The position numbers were made by a program, and so were the translations under genes. The notes beneath the pieces were generated by a model. It was not told the DNA's origin, made no database searches, and saw nothing but the letters and a program-made list of their open reading frames with translations. A DNA stretch of 64,000 nucleotides from Trichopria drosophilae (lineage: Eukaryota; Arthropoda; Insecta; Hymenoptera; Diapriidae). This document shows positions 36,401 through 49,199 of the stretch, in pieces. Position 1 is the first letter of the stretch. Each line of letters opens with the position of its first letter. Location of the stretch: positions 100,577,501 through 100,641,500 of the forward strand of contig CM059586.1 of assembly GCA_030407085.1 (NCBI GenBank). Reading direction: 5' to 3'.

Positions 36401-39400
36401 CAAACAATACAAGATCGAGTATGCTCCTATAAAAGATTCATCTGAATATCGCTACTTTGAACGGATGGCTGCTATCGAACATCGGTTTTACGAGTAAGTT
36501 TTTATTACAGTATTAAATATTCTTCGTGATATCCATACTTATATATAAAGGTTTAAATTCTTTATAAATCTGATAATAATGTTTTATGGAAAAATGTCTT
36601 GTGATATGGAAGTAACGAGTTTTTTACCAATTTTCATCCTAGTTCAATAAAGTCGATATTACTGTTATTATTATTATTAATTGGTTGGAGAACTTGGAAC
36701 GAAGAATCAATTGGTTTCAACGATTAGATTTAGTACTCTAAGTTCCAAATGATGTACTAGTTGAAACAGACAGTAAATAGTTGCGCTTACGGATTAGTTT
36801 CTTTAGCTTACACTTACCATTTCTTGGAGTGAAAAGTCACTTTTTATAATGTACAAATAGAGCCATTCTACTGAAAGAATGCATTCTAACTCTTTCAGAG
36901 TGAATTTTCACTCCATGAAGAGTTTTCTCTTTATAAAAAGCGAATTTCCAGTATTAAAAAGTAAGATAAGTCTCTCTTTCACTCAATTATCAAACAAAGA
37001 AGTGGCTCAATTTTCACTCTATAAAAAGTGGATTCTCACTCTAGGGTATTTAGACAAAATATGACTTTTACATTTTCGTGAATCTAACTGAATTAAACCA
37101 AATAAATTTCTATGGAATAATATAGTCTTTATTTGTGGTCAGGAGGAATTTTGTACATTTCAGAATATTTAGATCTATTTAGGTATTAATCTCATAATTT
37201 AAGAATTAACAGAAAGTTTTTTCGAGAAAAATAGAATGTCGTAATTCATGAAGGAGTTCCATTTCATTAAAGTAGTAAAAATATTTGTTAAAGTTGACAT
37301 TTTTTGAGTTAAAATAAATTTGTAACAATATCGGTGCAAGTTTTTGATCTGCTTTTATAAAACGACATTGTTATCTTATTCTTCATTTTTTTTTGAAGAT
37401 AGTTGAACTTACTATAGATTAATACCTTATTAATTGTATTAATTAAGAATCTTAACCAATATATTGAATAAATTTTGTAACGCAGTTCAAAGTCACTATA
37501 ATTGTCACTTATTCCTCGTATAATTAAATCAAATATTAAAAATATATACATGTAATTGAAATATGAATTCACGAAAAAATAAATCCATGTAGAATCCGCG
37601 AATAATCCTTAGTTCATCCTTGAGTTGTTGAAGACGATTTGTCTCACTTCCAGCGAAACCACGTCGTGAATAATTGACTAATCGTTTGAAGGTTCTCTAC
37701 AAATCCGTTATAAATCATACAAGAGTAGATTCTACTTCAAAAAGGAAATATAAATGAACTATAAAATTTTAATATTTATTTACCACTATTGCGTCTTGTA
37801 AAAAATTACAACGACCTAATTAAAATCAAACTGGGCATTTTCAAATTCAAAAATTGATTGAATTTAATTTATTTTATCTCTAGATGTACATCAAACCTGT
37901 CGAATTTAGTTTTCGTATTTTATGAAAGCAAAAAATCATACACAAAATGGTATAAAATTTCATTTCTTACAACAATGTGATAACTGAATTTTTACCAACA
38001 TCTAAAATATTACCAACCTATAAAAATAATTATAACTTGTGCAGATCAATTTCTGACTTAAAATAATTTATATTATGCTCACTTCATCTTCATTTATTAT
38101 AAGTTTATGTAATACCGTATGTTATTAAAAAGTATTCTCCTATTTTAAATTTTTAAGTCGTAAATATAGCGTGAAAAGTGAATTTAAATCCTAAATGTAC
38201 AATGTTTTCCAAGAATTTTAACACTATGTTTTCGTAATTAAATAATATGAAAACAATTCTGCAATATTCATTTTTTATTGGCAAAAGCTTATTGTTCTCA
38301 AACGGTTTTAAATTTTATAATACACGTTTCTTACAACAAAAAATGATTTTTTAAATATTTATTGATATTTATTGTAAAAATGTTCAAAATGAAGCGATAA
38401 AGATCATTTTTCATTTATAATACCGCCGTCAAAATACAATAATGGCAATGTATTGAACTTGATATCCAAATATGATTTTGGGGTCTTTTATAAATCTGAA
38501 ATCTGAATATGACATTTTTTAAACTTAAAAATGATGAATAGAGCATGGCGCACGAAATTTAAAAAATTGATAGAACCAACGCGAAACTTGTAACTTGATG
38601 CTTATCGAGTTCGACGAACAAATTCAAAATGCCAGAACAAGTATGGCTGACAAAAATAAAAAAAAAATTACACTCACTTGAAACTAGAAATTTAGGATTA
38701 GTTGAGATCCCTTATAACGTAACTGATATAGGTTTTTTAATTTAAAAATGTCGGATCCAACATGGTAGATGTAATGTTGGAAATTTTACGAATTTTTTGA
38801 AAAAAAAACATACTTGGGAGATTTTCAGGTTCCTAATCACAAATGCGTTATTAGATTTTGAAAATTGAAAATGGAGAATCTAATATAGCGGTCAGAAATT
38901 AGAAATTTCTTGTAATTTTTCTGAAATTACGATTGATTAAGAATTCATTATTACATTTTTTAAATTTTAAATGAATTAGTTGCACTTGTATATTTGAAAA
39001 TTCATTTTCTACATAACCACAAAGCAACGAGTTACTGGAATCTGATGAGGGATTCAAAAATTACTCTTCATCAATTGTTAATTGGAAAACAATTGTATAG
39101 ATATTATAAACAAAAAAAAATATTATTTTCTTGTAAATGAAACTATTTTAAAATTGCCATTTATAATAAAAATACAGAATAAAAAAATAGCTCGATAGAC
39201 TAGCATATTTATTATTCCTATTTGTTATCCCATGTTCTTTTCTATAACAATTGGTAACTAGATTATTAGTTCATATAATTGTCCAAATTTTCTTATGTTC
39301 ACAATTTAACTTATTATTATTTTCTATTTCATAAGGGAATTGTACTTCTATATAAATATTAAAACAGTGCCATAAATTACCAATATCCTGTTTTGGATAC

Positions 39401-41598
39401 ATTGTAAAGGTAAAGATATCATCTACATATCTTTTGTAAAAAGTATGTTTTATATTTAAAGATGAAAGAATAGTTTTTTCTAAATCTATTTTTTCTAAAT
39501 AAATTTACATCTCGTGAAAATAAATAACCTCCATGCATTTGTATGTATCGAATTTGTTGTAGTAATGTGTAAGAATTTTTTATTCTGTTTTCGTAATTTT
39601 CTATAGGTTTACGTATATGATGAGTAAAAACTTGGGTATATTGTATATTAGATTTCCAATAGATGAGACATTCAATCTCATTGGATGTCTTTTTTTATTT
39701 TGTTGGGAGACACAAGATCTAATTATAGTCTCATCATAACATGTTAATGATTTTTTGTTCATCGATGTAACAAACAATAAATTTGTATACCAATTCATGA
39801 TTTTTTTCATTTAATTTCTGTTGTATATTTCCTGTCGAATGCGATTTGTCCATAATATAAGTGGTATAATTATAATAAGGGCAGATCAAGGTAATATATC
39901 AATTATTATGAACAAATGAGTTAACATAAAAGCAGTTGAATATATTTTAAATGATAAAGATGCATATGAAATACAAACGAAAAATTCGACAGAAAATGTA
40001 CAAAAGAAATTAAATGAAAAAAATGTAAAAAAAATAGAACCATAATGGCTATGGTAACATTCCACTATACTACAAAATAAATTATGAATAATCGGTTAAA
40101 TAATTATTGCACTTCTGTTTTACAACTATGATTCTAATTTTCCTTCGACTACTAATAAGAATCGATTTAATAATTTCGAAAACTTTAAACTCGACATTAC
40201 GAATTCGACTTTCCCCAATGCCCTTAAAACCCTTAATTCTTTGGAAGATGAAACTAATCTCAAATCAAGCTAATGATAGAAAATATAAAAATAAATACTT
40301 ACTATTGCACTAACCAATTAAAAATCTACGCAATTTTTTCGTGGAATTGGAATCTTGGTTTTTAATATTGATAAAAATTAACAAAACGTTTAAGAAAAGT
40401 AGGTTTGGAGGAATTTTAAGCAAGAATGTCGATAGGGGAACTGTCACGAAAAAGAAACTGAAAATTTCCACTTTTTCGATGTCGTTTAAAATAAACGCGT
40501 GTATTTTTTCAATATTCTACAACAATTCTTTCGAAAGTAAAAACAGAATTTTTTTAAACCACTCTAATATATAAGAAGTTTAAAGTATAACATTCTCACT
40601 CAATCCTAATTGAACTTGATAAAAAGAAGTTGTTATATTTGTAACTTAAACTACTGTCCAAATTACAAGTTGATTATTATTTTCTAAAAATAGATTTTAA
40701 GTGTAGAAACGTAAGTTTATTACTGTTGTTTAGTTATGTCACCTGATGAATATATTTTAACTAATTTTATGGACGATTTCAAAGTAGAAAATAAATAATT
40801 GCAATCAATTTCACTTTTAATATTACAAGTAACTGAACTATACTTTAGGATTTGGAAGGACATGAGCTTGAACGATAGCTTATCAAATATAGAACGTGCA
40901 AAGTTAGCTGTGTGGGATTATCCAGTTAGCGACAAGTACACAAAAATGTTTCAAACCATGCAAGACACTGGATTCCCCAAAGACCTGGATGATGCATTGG
41001 CAAGGGTCAGAGGTGAATCGCCCGACCACAAGAATGACTTTGCTTTCATCGGGGATGCCACGGATATTAAATTTTTGGCAATGACCAACTGTGAATTCGT
41101 TCAGATCGGTGATGAATTTTCAAGGAAACCTTACGCAATTGCAGTTCAACAAGGATCACCCTTAAAGGATCAGTTTAACAACGCGTAAGTCCATTATTCG
41201 AAAGATAATTTCCTTTTATTGTTTTCATTCATTTTACAAATAATTTTGGAATTTTCAGAATTCTGGTACTTTTGAACAAGCGACGATTGGAAAAGCTGAA
41301 GGATACTTGGTGGCACAGGAAAATTGATCGTAAACAATGCTCGAAACAAGACAATCAAAGCGATGGTATCAGCATCCAAAATATCGGTGGAGTCTTCATT
41401 GTGATTTTCGTTGGTATCGCTTTGGCTTGCGTGACACTGATCGGAGAATATTATTACTATCGTTGCCGACCAAAAGTAAAAAATCTAAATTCAACATCAA
41501 AAAAGATCGAAATTGCACCGAATCCAAAAAGGTTCAACCTCCGACCCGCCCCCATGCAAAACACCAAAGATATGTCGGACTTACCATCAAGATTTTGA
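33105..41598 (+). CDS. Ir25a: IR25a copy 1 (conserved ionotropic receptor co-receptor), exons 2-6
   Basis: This gene encodes an ionotropic-glutamate-receptor-related chemosensory co-receptor. Such proteins act as ligand-gated cation channel subunits in sensory dendrites. Coding exons are 33105-33449, 34367-35181, 35652-36493, 40849-41184 and 41259-41598, all with GT-AG introns; phases for the introns before each exon are 1, 1, 0, 2 and 2. Together they give 892 residues after the first, uncertain exon. The amino-terminal domain (exons 2-3) is the long domain that IR25a and IR8a retain among IRs. S1 contains the agonist-type arginine in VMAERENVIDFT. M1 (WLCILGAYLFTSGLMWIF), pore loop SLTPQGGGEAPKNL and M3 with SYTANLAAF follow. 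S2 contains FIGDATD, and M4 lies in NIGGVFIVIFVGIALACVT. Pore and M3 look the same as Drosophila IR25a as I remember it. The tail ends in SRF. The signal peptide lies upstream; a candidate is listed at 23855. Family assignment is very secure. Confidence 0.95.
34367..35181 (+). CDS. Ir25a: IR25a copy 1, exon 3 (rest of amino-terminal domain)
   Basis: It begins YLIQVMPPADLLPEIIR after TTTTTTAG. It contains MDHKYKSLLLNVPTRHVIT and the potential glycosylation sites NIS, NYT and NNT, and ends ESPIQ at a CAG|GTAAGA donor. YLIQVMPPAD and MDHKYKSLL are characteristic IR25a strings. It is 815 bp against 791 bp in copy 2, so small length changes have accumulated in the loops. Confidence 0.93.
35652..36493 (+). 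CDS. Ir25a: IR25a copy 1, exon 4 (S1, M1, pore, M3, start of S2)
   Basis: A pyrimidine-rich acceptor (CTTTTTCAAG) leads into ITDSVKMSNHTAV and the S1 start SYRVVTVIKKPFVFK. The exon carries GYCIDLLNEI, the arginine-containing VMAERENVIDFT, M1, the pore loop TPQGGGEAPKNLSGR, M3 and the first part of S2 (IKDSSEYRYFERM). It ends FYE split by GA|GTAAGT. The length of 842 bp compares with 848 bp in copy 2. Confidence 0.95.
36825..37042. repeat. Inverted repeat in intron 4 of IR25a copy 1
   Basis: GAGTGAAAAGTCACTTTTTA at the left pairs with TAAAAAGTGGATTCTCACTC at the right. It is an imperfect foldback with further AGTGAA/TTCACT copies inside. Confidence 0.4.
38560..38930 (-). repeat. Degraded copy of the GCCATTTT repeat family
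   Basis: AAAATGCCAGAACAAGTATG, AAAATGTCGGATCCAACATG and AAAATGGAGAATCTAATATA keep the spacing and neighbours of the AAAATGGCGGATCCAATATG units at 30.5 kb. It lies in intron 4 of IR25a copy 1. Confidence 0.45.
39210..39840 (-). pseudogene. Decayed Penelope-like reverse transcriptase fragment
   Basis: On the minus strand, FYKRYVDDIFTFT is readable around 39390-39440, followed by a weak continuation of the RT thumb. Upstream in the same orientation, with frameshifts, ENRIKNSYTLLQQIR and GYLFSRDVNLF resemble the segment before the catalytic palm. It lies in intron 4 of IR25a copy 1 and is broken by stops. Confidence 0.6.
39868..40060 (+). pseudogene. Decayed N-terminal part of a Penelope-like element
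   Basis: The plus strand reads GIIIIRADQGNISIIMNK, a stop, then VNIKAVEYILNDKDAYEIQT. This fits the region ahead of the RT in Penelope-like elements (ADKGN..VIM..YI..LL-D). It faces away from the minus-strand RT fragment next to it, so the two halves of the element are inverted relative to each other. Confidence 0.55.
40849..41184 (+). CDS. Ir25a: IR25a copy 1, exon 5 (S2 lobe)
   Basis: This exon of 336 bp, the same length as its counterpart in copy 2, encodes IWKDMSLNDSL, KLAVWDYPVSDKYTKMF, the IR25a extra-loop region (FPKDLDDALARVRGE) and FIGDATDIKFLAMTNC. The aspartate of GDATD sits at the usual position of the amino-group-binding acidic residue of glutamate receptors. It ends NNA across GC|GTAAGT. 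Confidence 0.95.
41259..41598 (+). CDS. Ir25a: IR25a copy 1, exon 6 (end of S2, M4, cytoplasmic tail)
   Basis: It opens ILVLLNKRRLEKLKDTWW and DGISIQNIGGVF, then M4. A tail of about 45 residues is rich in Lys, Asn and Pro and ends DLPSRF-stop. The preceding intron is only 74 bp. AATAAA at 41820 is the nearest clear polyadenylation signal. Confidence 0.93.
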
Positions 41599-41819
41599 GT
41601 TCATTGCGTTTGCCAATGTTTTCATATTTCAGTGGTTCATTTGGGATTTGAAAATACTCGTGAAAGATTGCACAATCATGATTTTGCCCAAGATTCTTGT
41701 CATTTATTCGTCGCACTTCATTTTTCCCGTGTCAACAAAAATCTTGAAAGGTCGATCCGAATTCACAGGCGCTGTTTGTTCTTCGACTTTTATTATGTTT
41801 GCTAAGTTCTAAAAGTCAT

Positions 41820-41825
41820 AATAAA
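41820..41825 (+). promoter_or_regulatory. Candidate polyadenylation signal, IR25a copy 1
   Basis: AATAAA lies 222 bp past the stop codon of copy 1. It is the first perfect signal downstream of the stop that I found on this strand. Confidence 0.45.
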
Positions 41826-41829
41826 ACAG

Positions 41830-44800
41830 TTCCTGTAGACTAAACTCGACAGAAATTGCCGAGAGAAAGTACGATCGATTTCTTAACCCACTTTTAACAA
41901 GATTTTGCTTTCAGATGATATTTCACAGCGATTTTACGAACACTACAATGGGGGAAAACAGGATTCGTACTTTATGAATGTATTCTATAAAAATATAAAA
42001 TTTTAATATTTTCAAAAACTGATATTATAAGTAATTTAATTAGGGGCATTACATTATTATCGTTACTGTTTCGAAAGATGAAAGTACCTTTCAAAATTGT
42101 GATGTAATATTGAACTTTGTATGTTTTCTGCACAATTATTTTCTGTTAATGACATGTACATACGACTAATTCTAAGCAAATCCGCGTTATTCAAGTATTA
42201 ATTAAGAAATTATAGATCCTATGCGTAATTTCGTGAACGCATTCACAGTGTCAAATCGAATATAATGATGTAAATAACAGATAAAACAATATATTTTATA
42301 AATGAGATCCATTCTTCAATACAAACGTATAAAACAGTATTAACGAAAGTAAAATCCGTATTGACATAATTAGACTTTAGTGCGTTCAAAATTTAAGGTT
42401 GTCAGATATTAAACTTGGAAATTACCTGCACGACAAAATATTAAATTTTATTTGACTTTAGTTTTGCGACTGGAAAGAAATTAAAGTTTTCTAGTTTATT
42501 GGATTTAAACCGACGTGTCTTCGTTGTTTAAAATAATTACTTTCACTGTGCCTTTGACGTGTACTTAAATGGATTTCACGATGTGCAATCGAATTTTAGC
42601 GTGTCTGCGAGTGTGGAGATTAATTATATGACTGTTATTATGTAGAAATATATTTTGATTGAAAATTAACTGTTTCATTTTCCTCTCTTATGTATCCCAT
42701 AATAAATTATTGTTCGGTATGATTAACGTTTGAAATATTAATAAAATTAATGTTGTTTATTACGCAGAAAAACTTTGAAGTTTACTTTGAGGTTCTTAGA
42801 AATGTTTTTGATAGTATTTATTAAACATTTATTTATTGTCGAACATGTGATTCTTAACGTTTGGAACATACAAAAATGACTTAGTAAGACAAAAACTGTT
42901 TTGGCTTTTGACAGACGTCACTTATTTCTAATAATATGTTTGGTTGCTTTCTCATTTATGTTTGAAATACTTGATCTTACTAAATAAATTGTAAAAATGA
43001 CTACTTAATAATTGACTAAAATTAAGGTCACTATTTATGTAAAATGAACTACGTTTTTTGTGTCTTATTCTACTATCTTAGGAATTTCAACTATTTCAGT
43101 TTTTCTTATAATATTAGAATTATTTATAGTCCACGATAATTTCTCACGCTTTAATATATAATTCCAAGGTTAAATGATAAATATTGTCCAAATACAAATA
43201 CTCCATTCAGATTTATCAAAGTTGGATGATTTTTCGAGAAGCTGATAAAAATAAGAAACATTCAAATTACTTGCCAACTTTTAATAGTAAAACATTTCGA
43301 CAGATTCGTGATTTGCCGCATCAAAGTGTGAAGGGAATGATTTATCCTGAAGTTTCTAACGACGTTAGTAATCCCTCGTGTGAAGTGGACTGAAAACACC
43401 GAAACGGCAAAACTCTCCGTACTTGCGAAAGTTTGATCCCTCATCCCGGTGTAATAGATCGATACCTACGTAGGAATACCTCTCAAAGAGAAAAATTATT
43501 TCCGTTAAAATAAATATATTTATTCGTAAGACAGTCGATAAGTCAGATTGAACTGTATAATTAACAAAAAATTGCCACAAAGTAATTTCGTACTTAATTA
43601 AATCATCTTTCATCTCGACAAAAGGTAGTTAAAAAATGAGACATTTGGACATAGTTTTAAATATTTCTAATCAGCCCATATTTTCATTCGGGTATGTAAA
43701 TATTGAATTTTAGCCCGTATAACAAATTTTTATTCCTCAATTACGAATTTTTAGAGAATTTTCAGTACTTCCCTTATATTGTTATATTCACATCAATAAG
43801 GGTAATAAACAAAAAAAAATAGCAAACATAGATTTTATAGATTTTTACACGGACTTTCTCATGAAAATATTTATTTTTTATTTTATGTTACTTATCTTCA
43901 TGAGAGATCGTTTTTAAAGTTTGAATTTTTATTTTAATGGATTTATTTTACTGGATGTTCATAAAAATGCAGAAAATCATATTAAATATGGAAAAAATGA
44001 TGATATTGAAAAAAATATGAGATGAAAAGTTTTTAGGTATTAAAAATTGGTTTAAAAAGAGCTGTCAAAAAAGAAGGCCTCTGAATAATACGTAGACGCA
44101 TGTACTTCAGGGGCCTTCGACATGCAAAGTTTAACTATCCGTAACTTCATCAATGTTTACTTCACAAACATTATTTTTTTTTAATTTTAAAGTAAGCTTA
44201 ATGCCTTTTTACATGAAATTATGTATGTAGCTGCATGTAGATTATTTACTGAGGAAAAACTGTGAAAACTTCTAGCATATAAATTTTTACGTCATTTTCG
44301 TTATTTTTATTATAATTTCCAATTGATTTGTACAATACGTTCGCGAATTTAAAAATTGATGTTTCAAATATTCCAACATTTTTATTTGCAATTTATCATC
44401 AGCGAATATTATCTCATTATCATTTCAACTTTGGTAGGACTTGATTTATATATTTAGATTTTATTAAAATTGAAATCGAATACAAGGCGGAAGTTTACAC
44501 GCCAGATGTTTACAAGCTTTTCGCAAATAAATAATCAACATGTTGCTATATACATAATTTTATATGAAAGAGCATTAAAATCTCTTTAAAATGAAAAAAA
44601 TTTAATTTTGTACGATAAATATTGACGAAGTTACAGACAGTACATGTATTAACGCATTATTCAGTCGACAATTCGTTTTAAATCATTTTTAATACATTAA
44701 TCCTTTTCTTCCCATGCTTTTTTCATGCTCATCATTTTGTCCATAAATGAACCTCCGGGCGACTGGCCCAAGGTGTTTTTAAATCAAAATTGAAACTTAA

Positions 44801-47800
44801 AACACAATTTTTGAGGAAACTAGGCAACGTATAATTAAAGCAGCTTCTGAAGATCTCCCGAGGCCTATAAGCAGACATTTAGACGTCCTCAGGAGCTCCC
44901 CAGGACATTCCGGAACGGCTTATGCTGTTAGGGAATAGGAATATAACAGAATTGGTAGTACTGAAAATTCGCTTAAATACAAAATTTCTCTAAAAATTTA
45001 TCGTGAAGGAATAACTAAAAAAAAAATTTATCAAAAAAAGCGGCTCTTTTGGCATGGAATGTCACATGTGCAACATATATTCCGAATAAGTAAAATGTTG
45101 CATTAAAGCAACAAAAATTCTTCCTTGACCGTTTGTAATTATCAATTAACTTTAAAATTTAGTTCTTGGACAAGCGGTTTCTTGTACATAATTAAGAAGT
45201 AAATATAAATATAAAAATATGGGTTATTATGCCAACCACGAATAATGAAAATGATGTGTTTAAAAATTCCAGTTTTTGGCGATAATATCACAACTAAATT
45301 TTGATTTTCTGTCGGATATATAAGAAATAATGTTAAACTTAGTTTATAGATTTAGTCTCCCTCTAGTGATATTACTTTTAAAAAAGTGCCTATTTTAATA
45401 TATTCCGAATCTATTATATTTTATGCTTTTTGATAATTAAGTATTACGTTAATCGAAATTACTTAAATTATATTTAAAAAATACTAGAAGAGTATGTATT
45501 TTGTTACTATACATTTCATACTGCACTATATTTATTATAATTATGAAATATATTCTTTTGACAATTCCTTTGCCCAATTTAATATTTATATAAAAAGTTC
45601 ATCTTTACTTCTTTAGTGCATGAAAGACTAACCTTCTCAAACAGGTGAATTAAATAAATTCTGATTATTGATTCATTTAATAAATAAAAGGGGTATAAAC
45701 TATTACGATAACGACATAATTCTAAAAAAGTGGACAAACATATTATTAATAAATAAATACAAATTAAATTGCATAGTTTCAGTACAAATAGTTATTACAT
45801 ATATAGTCACTACACAATAATTGGATAACCTGCTGTCCTCTGCCGGTCAGATCCTTTATTCTTTAGTCTTTTAAAGAATTTCGATATTTTTGCCTCCTGC
45901 ATTTCCGACCGCAGTTAAATAACCTATGAACACGAAACTACCAGTAGATGTCGATAGTTTCATTTTGTTAATCAATACTTTATCGACCTCTCTAATTCTC
46001 AAGTTTTTAAAACTATATTATCAGAAACTAATTGAAATTAATACTAGATCTCCATTTTTCTATATTTAAAATGCTTTTGATGTTTTTCAAAAAGTGTTTA
46101 TAATTTTTCAAATTACTTTTATATAACCTATATCTCTAACTCACTATCGTTTAAAAAAGTGAAAAATGATTTACTTAAGTGATGTTTAAGTTCGAGGTAT
46201 TTTTTACAAATATTTGAACTAGCTATTGTGATATTAAATAAAAATTCTTAAATTATGTATTATATATATTTTTCTCTGATTATAAATACAATTGAAATAT
46301 AATCCATTTTTTTCAAGAATTAATCTGTGCATATTTAGTACACTCATAATCTTTAGATATAAAGAACACATGGTTTTAACATAATTTTATTTCAATTAAT
46401 ATTTATTGCCCACCTTAAATCATTAATGAAAAAAAAAATGTATCTAAAACAATTTTAAAATAAACTTGTTCATAATCTTTCTAACTAAACCAGTTTAAGC
46501 ACCACTACTAGTCGCCGTTAATTCGACAATTAACCAAACATTTGCATTTAGTAATCAGAATTGAAAATTTATGTATTTTGGAACACATTTCCTCCCTAAC
46601 ATAATAAAACCCCATATTGTCTTTTAAAAGGGATAACTAATCCATACTGCAAACTTTTTAAATCATTCCGCGACGAAGTTAACCACACTCTAAATATTCA
46701 TTTATCTTGATCTTCAACATCAGTTCGGACATTAATGCTAAACTGTATTTGGCAAACAACTTTTAAACTTAACTGTACGTGAAGACATCTAGTAATATGT
46801 TTGTTACAATAAATGCACGATGTAAAAGTAGTATAATTATAGTAATAGACGCCGACCAATTATTAGACTCATAGTTGTGAATTTCAAGAAACTAAATAAA
46901 GGAAAATTTATAAGTTTGACTTGTTAGTTGCCTAAATTTTTTCAAACAGTTTTTCTGGGACGTCGTGAAAGTTAATGAACTAGATCAAATTAGCCAATCA
47001 AGAAAGTGATGTGCAATTTTTTAGATAAAAGCTGAGCTACTGCTAAATATTTTGAAACGCGGGAATTATGTGGCAAATAGTCTTGAAAGGAGAGCAGTTC
47101 AAATATAAATTTTCCGAACGTTACCTTCTATGACATATCAACAATATCACCTTTAGAGGCCTATTTTCGATTGTAGTACTTTTGTAGATTCTATTAATTT
47201 ATAAAAAACTTAGTCGCGTTCATAAATCTGTTGAACTTCAGGCTGTAGAGGCGTAACTAATTTTATGAACAACTTTACCTCATGTAAAATAATCGTTATG
47301 CACTCTGTATTATTTTTCTACTTAAAGTAAAAAAAAGGGCACCTTTAAAATATCATGGACGAGTCATATACATAAGTCAAGGGTCATAAGTTCATATACT
47401 TACCACACACTGTAATATAACATGATTTACTGGTTCAAAAAGTATACGTTATATGTCAAGGGATTAAAGTGATATTTTTTTAACAATAATTTTGGTGGTT
47501 CTGTTTGATGACCAATATACCGAACAACTATTTCCAATAGTTAGTTAGGCTTTATCTACGTCGTGCTACACACATAGAATTTTGAATCGATTTTCTAATA
47601 TTTTAAAGTGGAAAATTCTATATAGAACTTTTGCAAGAAATAAACTCGATTTTGTGTAGATACAGTTTAATAGGACTATACCCATACAACACAGTGACCC
47701 CTCTGACGAGCTCCTGAAGAGTCCGTAAGCATGAGGATGTCCCAAGGACATCTCTATCCGGTCAAGTTACCTTTATTAAAGCATCTGTCATCCATCCCAG

Positions 47801-48320
47801 GATATCTTAAGGTGATCCTCAGGACTTAGTCAAAATATCTCGATTGGGGAAAAAATTGTTTTATTTTAAATATACAATTTCTCTGACACTCAAAAGTGCG
47901 CACACTCATGCGCAGTATTATTATAAATTTTTTTGAAAATTTTTCTTGATACCCAGGTTGGAAGTACATAGTGTCGTAATCGTTTTCAATAGCGAAAGTA
48001 GTACTTTTCAGTTAGAAAAGACGACAGTCGAAAAGTTGACGTTGGAGGTTTTCTAACTTTCAGGTACTGTTGAAATTGATGACGAAATTTAGTATACTTT
48101 TTTCCGGGAGATCAAGAAAAATAGTATACGGCACACAAGGCGACAGTCAAAGGTCCACTGCGTGAAAGAAAACTGCTTCGTTTCGGATGCCAATTGCCAG
48201 CAGTGGCGAAACTTCGACTTTCATCTTGTGTTCCGTAATGTACTATTCTTGCATCTAAATAAACATACACATTCTTAATTTACTTTATTTTGACATTCGC
48301 AATAAAATAATAAAGAAAAA
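41830..48320. other. Intergenic, no gene seen
   Basis: AT-rich spacer between the two receptor genes. Besides the 44073 hairpin, weakly repeated AGGATGTCC/AGGACATC motifs occur near 44870 and 47740. Confidence 0.5.
44073..44118. repeat. Hairpin GAAGGCCTCTGAA/TTCAGGGGCCTTC
   Basis: A near-perfect 13-bp stem with a loop of about 20 bases, in an otherwise featureless stretch. Confidence 0.6.
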
Positions 48321-48329
48321 AAAGTCAGA

Positions 48330-48425
48330 CCCTGAAGGAGATTCGAACCCGCGTCCGATCAGTCCGCGCGCATAATATCCGCACCTTAACACGGTCGGCT
48401 AACGCCGCTGTGCGAGGTTCATCTA
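48330..48425 (-). other. tRNA-like pol III promoter (SINE head or tRNA pseudogene)
   Basis: On the minus strand an A-box-like TAGCCGACCGTG (48401-48390) is followed 52 bases on by a B box GGTTCGAATCTCC (48349-48337). The T arm does not pair well and no full cloverleaf forms, so this is more likely a SINE head or tRNA relic than a tRNA gene. Confidence 0.45.
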
Positions 48426-48905
48426 TAAATAAGAAGAGTTATTTTATAGTTAATTTGCGAAAAATATTTTCATTCCGATATCCTCAGGATGTCCTGTGCT
48501 GAATAGGAAATTGTGTGATAACCTCAAATTGGACACTACAATTTAAGGTTACGCGGAAAACACATTTGATTTCTTGATGACATGGTTCGTTAACATGTCA
48601 ATACAATTCTTCATTTGCTAGCAAAAATAATTGCGGCCGATATTTCATAATTTCATACAGTACATGCGTGTATCATGAACGTTTGGCATTTTAATATGTT
48701 GAATATCAACTCTCAATTTTAGAAATATTTAAAAAGTTATAATAAATCATGATGGATGAGCTGGGTGTGTAGAACGAACATTAATATTAACAATAATTGA
48801 AATTTAACGAGCTTATAAACTGCAATAGCAACTAATGGTAATCGCATTATTTTAAGCATTTCAATAAGGTTGAGATACTTTCACATTTGATTTATTTAAT
48901 GAGTA

Positions 48906-49195
48906 TTACCGTGATACTTGCATTAACAAAAATTCCATTTGTACATGAACAATGCTGTGATCTTTTTTGCCACTGAAAGTCAAAGAAGTCAGTGGGTGAT
49001 TAAAGTAACCACCCCTCGCCCCTCCCGCACTCCCTATGTGATGTATTGTTTTCATGGTACGTTTTACCATAACGGTAATACCTTTGACACCAAATTGTTT
49101 TAAAACGAGTCTTGCTTTTTCTACAAAAGAACGAGAATAACTGGAAGCTTTACCAGTTTTGTTGTTATATTCACTGTACAATTTGAGAGTTATCT
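48906..49195 (-). CDS. Possible hypothetical exon
   Basis: On the minus strand a TTTACAG acceptor-like site is followed by about 96 open codons (ITLKLYSEYNNKTGKASSYS, then SFVEKARLVLKQFGVKGIT). There is no ATG near the start, no recognisable family and no partner exon that I could find. It may be a relic or chance. Confidence 0.2.
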
Positions 49196-49199
49196 GTAA

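Noticed and set aside
36143..36412. Minus-strand frame opposite the IR25a pore region
   Set aside because: Shadow of the receptor coding sequence.
43184..43613. Short frames on both strands
   Set aside because: Low complexity, no splice or family evidence.
47700..47735. CTGACGAG..CTGAAGAG as a hammerhead
   Set aside because: No GAAAC box at the required place.
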